Below the pieces are notes generated by a model. It saw only the letters and a program-made list of their open reading frames with translations. It had not been told where the DNA came from and did no database searches. Of a stretch of DNA of 64,000 nucleotides, positions 44,343-53,198 are shown piece after piece (position 1 is the stretch's first letter; the number at the start of each line of letters is the position of its first letter). The translations under genes and the position numbers were made by a program. The stretch is from Fictibacillus arsenicus (GTDB lineage Bacteria > Bacillota > Bacilli > Bacillales > Fictibacillaceae). The DNA is taken from contig NZ_CP016761.1 in NCBI RefSeq assembly GCF_001642935.1, positions 1,178,001 through 1,242,000 on the forward strand, in the 5' to 3' direction.

Positions 44343-46142
44343 ATGAAGCCAAGGTATGAAGTAAATAACAGTTCAATAGAAAGCATTTTAAGCTGGATAA
44401 AAGATGGAGAGATCGCAATACCCGAAATACAAAGACCATTTGTTTGGGATTCGTCTAAAGTTCGGGATTTAATGGACTCTCTTTACAAAGGATTTCCTGT
44501 AGGTTATATCATTACTTGGCGAAGTCCTGATACAAATTTAAAAGACGGTACGAGGTCGGAAGGAAAAAAGATACTAATTGATGGACAGCAGCGTGTAACT
44601 GCATTGACAGCAGCATTATTGGGGCAGCAAGTTGTCACATCTGATTATAGGAAAAAACGTATAAGAATTGCATTTCATCCAATTGAAGAACGATTTGAAG
44701 TTACTAACCCGGCAATTGAGAAGGATTCTATATGGATTTCTGATATTTCAATGTTCTTCCAGCAAAATTATCAGTCTTTTCAATTTGTAATGGATTATTG
44801 CCAAAAAAATAGTATTTTAGATTTTAATGAAGTAGCACAAAAAGTGGATCGGTTGATAAAGATTCGCTACAGCAATTTGGGTATTATAGAATTATCACAT
44901 GAATTAGATATTGAAACTGTAACAGAAATTTTTATTCGAATTAATTCCCAAGGGGTTGTGTTGAGTCAGGCAGACTTTGCGATGTCAAAGATTGCTGTAA
45001 ACGAATTATATAATGGAGTAAATATTCGTAAAACAATTGATTATTTCTGTCACTTAGCTAAACGTCCTGGAGATTTCCATTTGATAGAACAAAACGATTC
45101 AGAATTCTCAGCAACTGATTTATTTCATAAACTTAAATGGATTAAAGATTATATAGAGGAGTTATATGTTCCAGACTACTCTGATTTACTACGAGTAGCA
45201 TTCACACATAAATTCCTTAGAGGAAAACTAGCTGATCTTGTAAGCTTATTATCAGGGCGTGATTTTGCTACACGTGAATATAAAGAAACAATAGCAGAGG
45301 AATCTTTTAAAAAGCTAGAAGAAGGCGTGCTAGATTTTATAAATGAAACGAACTTTAAGCGTTATATTATGATTGTAAAATCAACTGGTATAATTAATCA
45401 AAAATTGATTCGATCACAAAATGTGCTTAATTTCGGCTATATTCTTTATCTTTTGCTTAAACAAAAGGGAACAAATAAAGGAGATATTCCAAAAATAGTA
45501 CGTCGCTGGTTGGTATTATCAATTTTAACGAGACGGTATTCTGGATCTCCAGAATCAATGTTTGAATTTGATGCTCGTCGATTTGCAAATGCTCAAAATC
45601 CAATGAATTATTTGGAGCACATAGAGAGTGGGGAATTATCTGATGCTTTTTGGAACAATATTTTGATTTCCCGGCTTGATACGCCTGTGACAAGTAGTCC
45701 ATATTTTAATCTGTATTTAATGGCACAAGTAAAGAATAATGAAAAAGCTTTTTTATCTAAAGAAAGCGAAGTTCGACACTTGATTGAAGGACGTGGAGAT
45801 GTTCATCACATTTTTCCTCGTAAGTATCTTCAGAAAAATGGATTTACAAGCAGAAATCAATATAATCAAATTGCTAATTATGCAATTATACAACAGGAAA
45901 TAAATATTGCAATTGGTGATAAAGCACCTGAAGAGTATATGAAATCCTTAAATGAACAATGTGAAACAAAAATATTAAAGTATGGTGAGATTGTAGATCG
46001 AGATAGATTGAAAAACAATTTAATATCTAATGCCATCCCAGATTCTATATTTCATATGAATGCATCACATTATTCAGAATTTCTTGAAGAACGACGAAAA
46101 CTAATGGCCATTAAAATTAGAGATTACTATCATTCTTTATAA
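44343..46142 (+). CDS. DUF262-DUF1524 protein (GmrSD/SspE-like type IV restriction)
   Basis: 599 residues in one chain. The N-terminal DUF262 (ParB-like NTPase) has IPEIQRPFVWDSSKVRDLMD and the DGQQR motif at about 80-84. The C-terminal DUF1524 HNH nuclease has GDVHHIFPRKYLQKNG near residue 486 and a following Asn in NYAIIQQEINIAIG. GmrSD and SspE with this layout cut DNA carrying glucosylated or phosphorothioate modifications. AAAGGGGTGGG precedes the ATG. It starts 92 bases after the McrBC-like pair, possibly in the same transcript. Which modification it senses is unknown. Confidence 0.9.
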   Translation: MKPRYEVNNSSIESILSWIKDGEIAIPEIQRPFVWDSSKVRDLMDSLYKGFPVGYIITWRSPDTNLKDGTRSEGKKILIDGQQRVTALTAALLGQQVVTSDYRKKRIRIAFHPIEERFEVTNPAIEKDSIWISDISMFFQQNYQSFQFVMDYCQKNSILDFNEVAQKVDRLIKIRYSNLGIIELSHELDIETVTEIFIRINSQGVVLSQADFAMSKIAVNELYNGVNIRKTIDYFCHLAKRPGDFHLIEQNDSEFSATDLFHKLKWIKDYIEELYVPDYSDLLRVAFTHKFLRGKLADLVSLLSGRDFATREYKETIAEESFKKLEEGVLDFINETNFKRYIMIVKSTGIINQKLIRSQNVLNFGYILYLLLKQKGTNKGDIPKIVRRWLVLSILTRRYSGSPESMFEFDARRFANAQNPMNYLEHIESGELSDAFWNNILISRLDTPVTSSPYFNLYLMAQVKNNEKAFLSKESEVRHLIEGRGDVHHIFPRKYLQKNGFTSRNQYNQIANYAIIQQEINIAIGDKAPEEYMKSLNEQCETKILKYGEIVDRDRLKNNLISNAIPDSIFHMNASHYSEFLEERRKLMAIKIRDYYHSL

Positions 46143-46275
46143 CTACTATATCGTAATCACCATGAAAGGACAGAAAGTGAATTTGTTGTTTTTTAATTCC
46201 TTGTCCCTACACTTAACAAAAAAGTAGAATATATATAATTGAAAGAAATCAAAATAAATAGTTGTAGGTGATCAT

Positions 46276-46464
46276 ATCAATAACAAAAGGTGTATAAAAT
46301 GTGGGATTCAAATTCACTATACAGATTGGATAATATTAAAAGAAATGTCTTACCTACCGATATGTGATAATTGTATATTTGCTGAGGATCAGGGAGTTGA
46401 AATTAATGAAAAACAAAATTTTTCCTTGAATAAAATAATAAAATTTCCTGAAAAAAGAGAATAG
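46276..46464 (+). CDS. Small CxxC zinc-ribbon-like ORF lacking a standard start
   Basis: The frame INNKRCIKCGIQIHYTDWII ... PICDNCIFAEDQGVEINEK is open to TAG at 46462-46464. It has two CxxC pairs, so a small zinc-binding protein is likely. No ATG, GTG or TTG lies before the first pair; TAGGTGAT sits 4-5 bases before an ATC at 46276. The start may use ATC, or the original start codon was mutated. A terminator follows. Function unknown. Confidence 0.45.
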   Translation: MNNKRCIKCGIQIHYTDWIILKEMSYLPICDNCIFAEDQGVEINEKQNFSLNKIIKFPEKRE

Positions 46465-46483
46465 TTACGTCTATTATAGTTAA

Positions 46484-46508
46484 AACACGCAAATGAGCGT
46501 GTTTTTTT
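46484..46508 (+). terminator. Terminator after the CxxC ORF
   Basis: AACACGC/GCGTGTT stem with a 6-nt loop and seven T. Confidence 0.9.
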
Positions 46509-46522
46509 AATTTAATACACTG

Positions 46523-46645
46523 GTTCGTTAAAGTGCACTTTTACGAACAGTAGACCTAACTTAATAACATACTAGATTTATGCGTTCATAAAACTATTAA
46601 AAAAGATTTACGAACGTTCATTTGTTTTTACATACTTTTATGAAC
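46523..46645 (+). other. Candidate res site (three resolvase-type subsites)
   Basis: Half-sites of the form GTTCRTWAA and TTWAYGAAC lie as three inverted pairs: 46523-46548 (26 bp, close to a perfect palindrome), 46584-46615 (32 bp) and 46616-46645 (30 bp). The gaps are 35 and 0 bases. Tn3-type res sites have three dimer sites of about 28, 34 and 25 bp, with the last two nearly touching, next to the recombinase gene. A broken serine recombinase start lies at 46689. Confidence 0.7.
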
Positions 46646-46647
46646 TA

Positions 46648-46677
46648 TTTGGTACAATTAAGGTAAATTGTACCAAA
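46648..46677 (+). promoter_or_regulatory. Perfect 12-bp inverted repeat before the recombinase remnant
   Basis: TTTGGTACAATT, 6 bases, AATTGTACCAAA, ending 11 bases before the ATG. Candidate operator, or a hairpin without a T run. Confidence 0.6.
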
Positions 46678-46688
46678 ATAGGGGTTCT

Positions 46689-46760
46689 ATGAAAATTCGT
46701 AAGTTTGGATAAATTCGAGTGAGTAGTAAAGATCTAAGAATATTTAAACACAAAACATTT
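46689..46760 (+). pseudogene. Serine recombinase (resolvase) remnant
   Basis: ATG at 46689 begins MKIRKFG, then TAA at 46710-46712, then in the same frame IRVSSKDLRIFKH. The intact family start is MKIRKFGYIRVSSKDQN-like, so one base change (TAT to TAA) removed the residue before IRVSS, the motif next to the catalytic Ser. The homology ends after about 20 residues, so the rest of the gene is lost. The 3' end is approximate. Confidence 0.65.
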
Positions 46761-47212
46761 AGGAATTAAATGACTTTCGTCCTTTTGACGTGGAGACGAA
46801 AGACACCCTAGGCAGGAGTTCAAGGGGGTAAAGTGGCTACCCTGATGGAAAGGTAGGGAACTTCGGTAGTTTTACGATTCATGATGCAAGAGTGGGAAAT
46901 ATAAAAGAGAACAAAAAAAAGCAGACGCTAGGCCTGTTTTCTATAAAGGAACTGATTTTATTTAATATTTTAATCCTCTAGACTCGTTCCGTATGACCAA
47001 ATAACAAACGAAAAAGGAACCTACAGATGTGTGAGAGCCCGACTATCTGTTGTTACCGGTTGAATTATAGAAGATTCAATATAGAGCTAACATGGGTCCG
47101 GGGATGTAAGGTACTTAGATAAAGGTTTGATCAACTTTTTTTCTAGAGTTGTAAGATCTGCAAAACTCCTTTTTTATAATCTTTATATTGATTTGAAAAC
47201 CATATTGTACAG
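46761..47212. other. Non-coding stretch with RNA-like structure, unidentified
   Basis: About 450 bases without a supported gene. 46775-46875 is richer in G and has several short hairpins (for example CTACC/GGTAG and CGTC ... GACG). 46980-47110 holds further paired segments and GTGTGAGAG, a string also seen near the 3' part of some bacterial group II introns. No GUGYG start or domain V could be recognised, so no class is assigned. Confidence 0.3.
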
Positions 47213-48112
47213 TTATTTTACTGAATCTTGTATAACAAATTCTTTTACAAGTGTAATAAAAGGATCTACAATACTTGATTTTTCATTATGCCGCCAGGCA
47301 ACTGCTGTTTCGATCTTTGTAGTGGTGTCTGTAATCTCTTTGAAAACTACTCCTTTCATTTGAAGATTTTCCAATAAATATGGTAGTAGAGCTACCCCCA
47401 TTCCAGCGGAAACAAGAGATGTAACAGCTGTTGATACATGGGCGGTTGTTATTTTTGGTATAAATCCCACTTTATGGAAAATACTCATAATGGTGTCATA
47501 ATAAACGGACCCCTCTTGTCTTGGGGTCATAATAAACGTGTCTTCCGCTAATTCCCGTATCTCAAGAGGGAATTTTTTTTTTGCCATCTTATGAGTTTCA
47601 GGTAAAACAGCAATAAAATGTTGTCTACGGATGGGTGAAATGTTTAATTTACTGTTTTCGATGGCGATGGGTGTGCAAATAAGACCTACATCAATTCGCT
47701 CTTCATTTAACGCAAGAACTTGCTCGGGTGTGCTCATCTGGTGAACGATCACCTCAACGAGCGGAAACTTCGCTCTATAAGATTGTAGTAAAGGAATGAA
47801 GTCGTATGTTGCTGAACCCGTAAATCCAATCACCAACTGGCCATATTTCCCTTCGTACGCTTTCTTTGTGTGATCGCATGCTTTCTCCACCTCAAATAGA
47901 ATTTTATATGCTTTTCCCAAAAAAACTTTTCCCGAATCGGTTAATTCAACTTTACGTTTTGTGCGATAAAATAACGGAACTCCTAATTCGCTTTCTAATT
48001 GTTGAATCTGTTGACTGAGTGGGGGTTGGGATATATTTAAGCGAACAGCGGCACGGCTAAAATTCAATTCTTCGGCAACGGTCACAAAGTATCTTAAGTG
48101 CCTTAGTTCCAT
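47213..48112 (-). CDS. LysR-family transcriptional regulator
   Basis: 299 residues. The N-terminal winged helix-turn-helix (LRYFVTVAEELNFSRAAVRL, then NISQPPLSQQIQQLE) is followed by a two-lobed effector domain (LVIGFTGSATYDFIPLLQSY). Such regulators usually control a divergent operon in response to a substrate. Here the divergent target is the peptide uptake and hydrolysis operon at 48345. A palindromic LysR box lies between them, 30 bases from this start. No clear terminator follows. Confidence 0.93.
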   Translation of the reverse strand: MELRHLRYFVTVAEELNFSRAAVRLNISQPPLSQQIQQLESELGVPLFYRTKRKVELTDSGKVFLGKAYKILFEVEKACDHTKKAYEGKYGQLVIGFTGSATYDFIPLLQSYRAKFPLVEVIVHQMSTPEQVLALNEERIDVGLICTPIAIENSKLNISPIRRQHFIAVLPETHKMAKKKFPLEIRELAEDTFIMTPRQEGSVYYDTIMSIFHKVGFIPKITTAHVSTAVTSLVSAGMGVALLPYLLENLQMKGVVFKEITDTTTKIETAVAWRHNEKSSIVDPFITLVKEFVIQDSVK

Positions 48113-48141
48113 GTTGATTACCCCTCGTTTCTAAAGTACTT

Positions 48142-48156
48142 ATACTTAAAAAGTAT
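48142..48156 (+). promoter_or_regulatory. LysR box (T-N11-A)
   Basis: ATACTT-AAA-AAGTAT is a perfect 15-base palindrome with the T-N11-A pattern, in the intergenic region between the LysR gene and the peptide operon. Confidence 0.75.
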
Positions 48157-48344
48157 TATAATTCAATTTTTTAAATATTGGAAATATTTTTAATTTCTAT
48201 ATAAAATAAAAACTAAGACAAGAGTGGGAGGGGATGACACAAGATCCTCAATAATTTTTCAGTTAGGAATACGCATTGCATAAAGATTGTTCCAGATCAA
48301 TGCGCTAATTTTACAACCAATTATTCTAATTAAGGGGTGAGGGT

Positions 48345-49556
48345 ATGATGTCAAAAGTAATAGTCTGTGGAACTTTAATTGATGGATCTGGTAAAGCACC
48401 AATGCAGAACATGGCTATCTCAGTCGAGAATGGCAAAATTCAATGGGTGAGGCCGGCAGACCAATTAGATCTTAGTGAAGGGAATGTAATAGATCTAAGT
48501 CATCTCACAGTTCTCCCAGGTCTTATCGATTGCCACGATCATCTTGGAATCGATGTTGGTGACGAAGAAGCTCAGTGTCAAGAACCGATTGAATATATCT
48601 CAATTAAGTGTACTAGGAACGCACGGGATATCCTGCATGCTGGGATAACTACTCTCCGGAGCGTAGGTGAAAAAGAACGTATTGGTTCAATGATGAAACG
48701 GGCGATTGAGGAAGGCTTGGTTCAAGGTCCGAGGTTGCTGGTGGCTGGTCGAAATATCGTACGTACAGGTGGTCACGGTTATTTTCTTGGCCGTGAAGCA
48801 GATGGTCCAAATGGATTGCGTACAGCCGTGCGGGAAGAGATAAAAAATGGTGCAGACTTAATCAAAATAATGGTAACTGGTGGTGTATCTACTGCTGGTT
48901 CCAACATGCTCACAACGGAGTTCACGGATGAAGAAATTGTGGCAGTAATAGACGAGGCACATCGCAATGGACGGAAGGTTGCCGGTCATGGTTATGGTGG
49001 TCCAGGGGTAAGATCAGCGATTAAGGCAGGAATTGATTCCATCGAACATGGACTCTATCTCACGGAAGAAGATATTCAGCTAATGGTTCAACACGGTACC
49101 TATTTGGTCGTTACCGCTGGAATCTATTACGCAATTCTTAAACATCCTGAGGTACCAGCTTTTATGAAAGAGAAGGTTAAAGGTTATACAGATACTTTAC
49201 TTGGAACGTTGGCACTTACAAGAGGCTCTGGTTTAAAGATCGCACTTGGTACCGATGAGGTTCATGGCAAGATTTATGAAGAAATGCAGTTCCTGACTCA
49301 AGTCGGTTACTCACCGATGGAGGCATTACAAGCGGGGACAAAACATGCAGCTGAACTTTGTGGATTAGCCGATCACACAGGTACTATTGATGCCGGTAAG
49401 TTTGCAGATGTGATTGCAGTACCAGGTGACCCGTTAGAAGATCTATCTCGATTGGCAGATGTTCATTTTGTCATGAAAGCAGGCAAAGTTGAGTTTGTCA
49501 AACACCAGGAAATCAATCGACTTTTTACGGTTGGTCAGAAGCTTTTCATAGACTGA
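48345..49556 (+). CDS. Metal-dependent amidohydrolase (imidazolonepropionase/prolidase-like)
   Basis: 403 residues. Amidohydrolase hallmarks: PGLIDCHDHLG (HxH) near residue 66, a lysine in DLIKIMVTGGVST (the usual carbamylated position), GRKVAGHGYGG, SIEHGLYL, and Asp in ALGTDEVHG. The C-terminal ADHTGTIDAGKFADVIAVPG is typical. Members of this branch cleave Xaa-Pro and other acyl-amino acid or dipeptide amides, and the operon context fits a peptidase role. GGGGTGAGGG precedes ATGATG. First gene of the LysR-linked operon. Confidence 0.9.
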   Translation: MMSKVIVCGTLIDGSGKAPMQNMAISVENGKIQWVRPADQLDLSEGNVIDLSHLTVLPGLIDCHDHLGIDVGDEEAQCQEPIEYISIKCTRNARDILHAGITTLRSVGEKERIGSMMKRAIEEGLVQGPRLLVAGRNIVRTGGHGYFLGREADGPNGLRTAVREEIKNGADLIKIMVTGGVSTAGSNMLTTEFTDEEIVAVIDEAHRNGRKVAGHGYGGPGVRSAIKAGIDSIEHGLYLTEEDIQLMVQHGTYLVVTAGIYYAILKHPEVPAFMKEKVKGYTDTLLGTLALTRGSGLKIALGTDEVHGKIYEEMQFLTQVGYSPMEALQAGTKHAAELCGLADHTGTIDAGKFADVIAVPGDPLEDLSRLADVHFVMKAGKVEFVKHQEINRLFTVGQKLFID

Positions 49557-49622
49557 TAAACATCCGTTCTCGTGTCAAGTTTGGTGGGTTGCAATTAAAC
49601 TAAAATTAAGGAGGAAAATAGT

Positions 49623-50654
49623 ATGGGAAGTGTATCAGAATCTTTAACGATTGATGGCTGTGCATATGCTGAAGGCGAATTTGAAGGGTGTTCAGATGCG
49701 GTACATCGATCTAAATTAAGCGCCTTCTTCCTAACCTTGTCTTCTTTTGAAGGTTTTTCGGAAACAATTCGCTCAATTGGTAAGATCTATAATTTGGCAG
49801 ATAAGGAAGAGAAAAAGATATGTGTAGCTCGATCTTATGATGATTTAGTCAAAAATGCTCAAGTAGGTAAAAAGTCTATCATTTTAGCTTTCCAGGAACC
49901 ATATCCAATAGGGAATTCTTTGGATAACCTTCGCGTTTTCTATGAACTTGGGGTGAGGGTTGTTCAACTCACTTATAATAAATCGAATTATATCGGTACG
50001 GGTTGCACGGAATCAACAGATCGTGGTCTTACTGACTTTGGCAGGGAGTTAATCGCTGAGATGAACCGGCTGGGTATGCTTATCGATGTCTCGCACTGCA
50101 GCAAATTAACTGTATTAGAAGCGATTAAAGCCAGTTCTCAGCCTATCGTAATCTCCCATGCTAATGTGAAAAACATAAGTGATAATCCACGAAATAAAAC
50201 AGATGAAGAGATCAAGCTACTTGCGGAGAAGGGCGGCGTGATCGGATTAACTCCCTGGTCAGCGATTCTTTGGAATTCAGAATTAGACAAGCAGCCATCC
50301 CTTGATGATTATTTAGATCATGTAGAATACATTATCAATCTAGTAGGGATTAACCATGTAGGGTTTGGCAGTGATATAACGCTTGATGATAAGGAAGATC
50401 AATCAGGTACGTTAGTCCAAGCAAATTTATACCCAGAAGTGGTGAGTGAATATTACAGAAGAGTAGGCTCTGAACCAATAGTATCTCATGCCAAAAATTT
50501 TAAAGGTGTAAAAGAGATCGATAACGTAATTGTAGGTTTAAAAAAGAGAGGATACAGTGAAGAAGCTATCGGGAAGTTTTTAGGCGGCAACTTTACGAGA
50601 GTGTTAAAGCAAGTTTGGAAATCAGAAAGGAATGTTGTTTCAAGTTCAAAATAG
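49623..50654 (+). CDS. Membrane dipeptidase homologue (peptidase M19)
   Basis: 343 residues. The barrel is recognisable: YELGVRVVQLTYNKSNYIGT, GRELIAEMNRLGMLIDVSHC, PIVISHANVKNISDNPRNKT, INHVGFGSDI, and a C-terminal FLGGNFTRVLKQV. His in DVSHCS and ISHAN and the Asp in GFGSD are kept. The N-terminal metal motif DGHxD is changed to DGCAYAEG, and the bridging Glu sits in LAFQEPYP. Activity may therefore be altered or use one metal. AAGGAGG precedes the ATG. The role is probably hydrolysis of imported dipeptides. Confidence 0.87.
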   Translation: MGSVSESLTIDGCAYAEGEFEGCSDAVHRSKLSAFFLTLSSFEGFSETIRSIGKIYNLADKEEKKICVARSYDDLVKNAQVGKKSIILAFQEPYPIGNSLDNLRVFYELGVRVVQLTYNKSNYIGTGCTESTDRGLTDFGRELIAEMNRLGMLIDVSHCSKLTVLEAIKASSQPIVISHANVKNISDNPRNKTDEEIKLLAEKGGVIGLTPWSAILWNSELDKQPSLDDYLDHVEYIINLVGINHVGFGSDITLDDKEDQSGTLVQANLYPEVVSEYYRRVGSEPIVSHAKNFKGVKEIDNVIVGLKKRGYSEEAIGKFLGGNFTRVLKQVWKSERNVVSSSK

Positions 50655-50669
50655 AATGGGGACATTGAA

Positions 50670-51509
50670 ATGAAAAAAGGCACATTCATGAATATAGCAT
50701 TAACTGAGCAAAGAGATTCAAGAGAAAATCAGCTAGGTTGGTCTAAATCAATATTAGAAATGTCCAAGGAAGTAGCGGGAATTAACGAAGAGCTAGAGAA
50801 AACACCGAATAACGCGGATTTATGGATGATAAAAGGAATTGCATTATCCAAATCCTTGCTTTTTAGAGAGGCAATCGATGCGTACTCAATCGCATTAAGC
50901 TATGATCCTTTCCATGCTTTGGTATACAGGCACAGAGGACACCGTCACTTATCTATACGCATGTACAAACAAGCAGCAGCTGACTTTGAGCTATCATCAC
51001 GTATTGATTCAACGAACTGGGATACCTGGTACCATTTGGGCCTAGCCTATTACTTACTAGGTGATTTCAAACGTTCTGAAAGCGTATACAGAAAATGCAT
51101 GGAGATTACTGATACTGATGATAAATATGTAGCCATTGCAGATTGGTACTGGATGACCCTTATGCGTCTAGGGAAAAAAGAAGAAGCCATAAAACTGATT
51201 GAACCCATTACAGAGGATACAGATCCAGGAGAAAATGCTTCTTACCATAGAAGATTGCTTATGTATAAAGGTTTACTAAAACCAGAGGAACTTCTGTATT
51301 TTGAAGGTGCACAGCTTCCTGACTTAGAACTTGCCACACAAGGTTATGGGTTGGGACATTATTATCTTGTGTACGGTGAAATAGAGAAAGCAAAGGCTAT
51401 GTTTAAGAGAATCGTTGAAGATTCAACGCAATGGTCCGCATTTGGCTATTTGGCAGCTGAAGCGGAACTAAGCAATATGTCCAAGAGTGATTCTTTATCT
51501 AGTTATTGA
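50670..51509 (+). CDS. Tetratricopeptide-repeat protein
   Basis: 279 residues. TPR units are visible at about 45-80 (NADLWMIKGIALSKSLLFRE, then AIDAYSIALSYDPFH), 81-115 (ALVYRHRGHRHLSIRMYKQA) and 116-150 (DTWYHLGLAYYLLGDFKRSE), with a looser repeat near residue 225. No signal peptide is seen. TPR folds bind proteins or peptides; a partner in the operon is likely but unknown. ATG at 50670 after GGGGACATTG; an ATG at 50688 is also possible. Confidence 0.85.
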   Translation: MKKGTFMNIALTEQRDSRENQLGWSKSILEMSKEVAGINEELEKTPNNADLWMIKGIALSKSLLFREAIDAYSIALSYDPFHALVYRHRGHRHLSIRMYKQAAADFELSSRIDSTNWDTWYHLGLAYYLLGDFKRSESVYRKCMEITDTDDKYVAIADWYWMTLMRLGKKEEAIKLIEPITEDTDPGENASYHRRLLMYKGLLKPEELLYFEGAQLPDLELATQGYGLGHYYLVYGEIEKAKAMFKRIVEDSTQWSAFGYLAAEAELSNMSKSDSLSSY

Positions 51510-51622
51510 GGTTTATATAATCAATGCATTCGAGGTCGGCATCTTTGAAAGAACGAATACTAGAATGACAACAGCGTATGCCAAAGTATAAATGAAGTAA
51601 AGTAGATTTGGAGGGGGATAAT

Positions 51623-53176
51623 ATGAGGAAATTATCATTTTTGCTTTCATTAAGCTTGGTACTAGCTCTTGTTGGGTGCTCTTTTCCCACTAGCGGAGAT
51701 CAAACTACAGATAAGTTAGTGTTTGCTCCTAATACGGATGCTCAAACTTTAGATCCGCAGCATATGAATGACAACACCTCTGAGCAAGTAATTAGAATGC
51801 TTTACAATGGATTACTGAAATTTAATGAAAAACAAGAAATAGTAGGCGATTTAGCAAAATCATGGGAAGTGTCTAAGGACGGAAAAGTATGGACGTTTAA
51901 ATTAAAGAAAGGGGTTAAATTCCAAGACGGTGAAGACTTTAACGCAGAAGCTGTGAAAAAGAGCTTCGATCGTTTCCTCAATAAAGATAATGGGTTAGCG
52001 CAGTACCAATCGTATGAAATGATAAAGGAAGTAAAGGTTATCGATGACTATACGGTAAGCTTTACCACCAAGGAGCCATTCGGTGCTTTTAAAGCCAGCA
52101 TGGCGAATACGTCAGGTGGGATCATCAGTCCTAAAGCGATAGAAGCATATGGTAAAAATCTTGGGAAAACAGCGAAATCTAGTGTTGGTGGTACTGGTCC
52201 ATATAAAGTTGTTGAGTGGAAAAAGGATGAACAAATCGTTCTGGAACGTTTTGAAGATTATTTCGGCAAAAAAGGTGTGACCAAAACAATCGTTTACAAA
52301 CCGATTCCCGAAGCAGCATCTCGTGTAATGGCATTAGAAACGGGAGAGGTGGATGTAATACAACAAATCCCAGCAAAAGAACTGAAAAGACTTGAGTCTG
52401 TCAAAGGGATCGAGATTACTAAACTCCTTGGAAACAATCAGAGACAGTTTAGATTTGACGTTTCGAAAAAACCGTTTAATGATACACGCGTAAGACAAGC
52501 GGTATCTTATGCGATTGACAGGCAATCAATTTTAGATAACGTTGTACCTGGTTTAGGTGAATTGTCTACCAGTGCATTAGCAAAAGTAACATGGGGCTAT
52601 ACTGATCTCGGTTCAATTCCATACGACCCCGAAAAAGCAAAGAAATTGTTGGCAGAGGCAGGCTATCCAAATGGATTTAAGACGAAAATTACCACCACGG
52701 AACGATATATACAAGGGGTAGAACTTGCCGAGGCATTAGCTGCACAGTTGAAAAACGTAGGTATCGAAGCAACAATTGACGTGAAAGAGTGGAGTGAGAT
52801 CGTAAAAGAGTGGGGCGGCGTAACTCCGGATAAATTTAATCAAGGTATCTTTATCATGGGCGCTGCACCATCTACTATGGATGCGGACAAGGGTATGCGA
52901 CCGATCTACGCTACTGCAAAAACAAACGTTCAAAACTACGGTTTCTACTCGAATAAAGAGTTTGATGATGTGATTTATAAGGCAATGAAAGAGATAGATC
53001 CAAATAAGCGAAAAGCTCTCTATAAACGTGCACAAGAGATTGTTTACCTCGAAGATCCAGTTGCATTCTGGCTCTACGATCAATACGTGATTGTTGCAAA
53101 AAAAGACAAGGTGAAGGAAGTAACAGTAAGCCCGTTAACCTTGATTACATTTGAGAAAGCATACATTGAAAAATAA
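51623..53176 (+). CDS. Oligopeptide ABC transporter, substrate-binding lipoprotein
   Basis: 517 residues, SBP_bac_5 family (DppE/OppA-like). Lipobox LALVGC near residue 20, then KLVFAPNTDAQTLDPQHMND, YNGLLKFNEKQEIVGDLAKS, WTFKLKKGVKFQDGEDFNAE and AVSYAIDRQSILDNVVPGLG. It catches peptides outside the cell for the permeases encoded next. GGAGGGGG fits ATG at 51623; an upstream TTG overlaps the ribosome site. A stem-loop follows the stop. Confidence 0.94.
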   Translation: MRKLSFLLSLSLVLALVGCSFPTSGDQTTDKLVFAPNTDAQTLDPQHMNDNTSEQVIRMLYNGLLKFNEKQEIVGDLAKSWEVSKDGKVWTFKLKKGVKFQDGEDFNAEAVKKSFDRFLNKDNGLAQYQSYEMIKEVKVIDDYTVSFTTKEPFGAFKASMANTSGGIISPKAIEAYGKNLGKTAKSSVGGTGPYKVVEWKKDEQIVLERFEDYFGKKGVTKTIVYKPIPEAASRVMALETGEVDVIQQIPAKELKRLESVKGIEITKLLGNNQRQFRFDVSKKPFNDTRVRQAVSYAIDRQSILDNVVPGLGELSTSALAKVTWGYTDLGSIPYDPEKAKKLLAEAGYPNGFKTKITTTERYIQGVELAEALAAQLKNVGIEATIDVKEWSEIVKEWGGVTPDKFNQGIFIMGAAPSTMDADKGMRPIYATAKTNVQNYGFYSNKEFDDVIYKAMKEIDPNKRKALYKRAQEIVYLEDPVAFWLYDQYVIVAKKDKVKEVTVSPLTLITFEKAYIEK

Positions 53177-53198
53177 ACAACTTAAAGGAAGATTAATT

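Noticed and set aside
46523-46645. Inverted repeats as a CRISPR array
   Set aside because: Spacings are unequal and repeats are half-site palindromes, not constant repeats with spacers.
47127-47363. 78-residue plus-strand frame over the end of the LysR gene
   Set aside because: Shadow of the LysR C-terminus; no protein features.
52736-53083. 115-residue minus-strand frame in the binding-protein gene
   Set aside because: Shadow of the substrate-binding protein.
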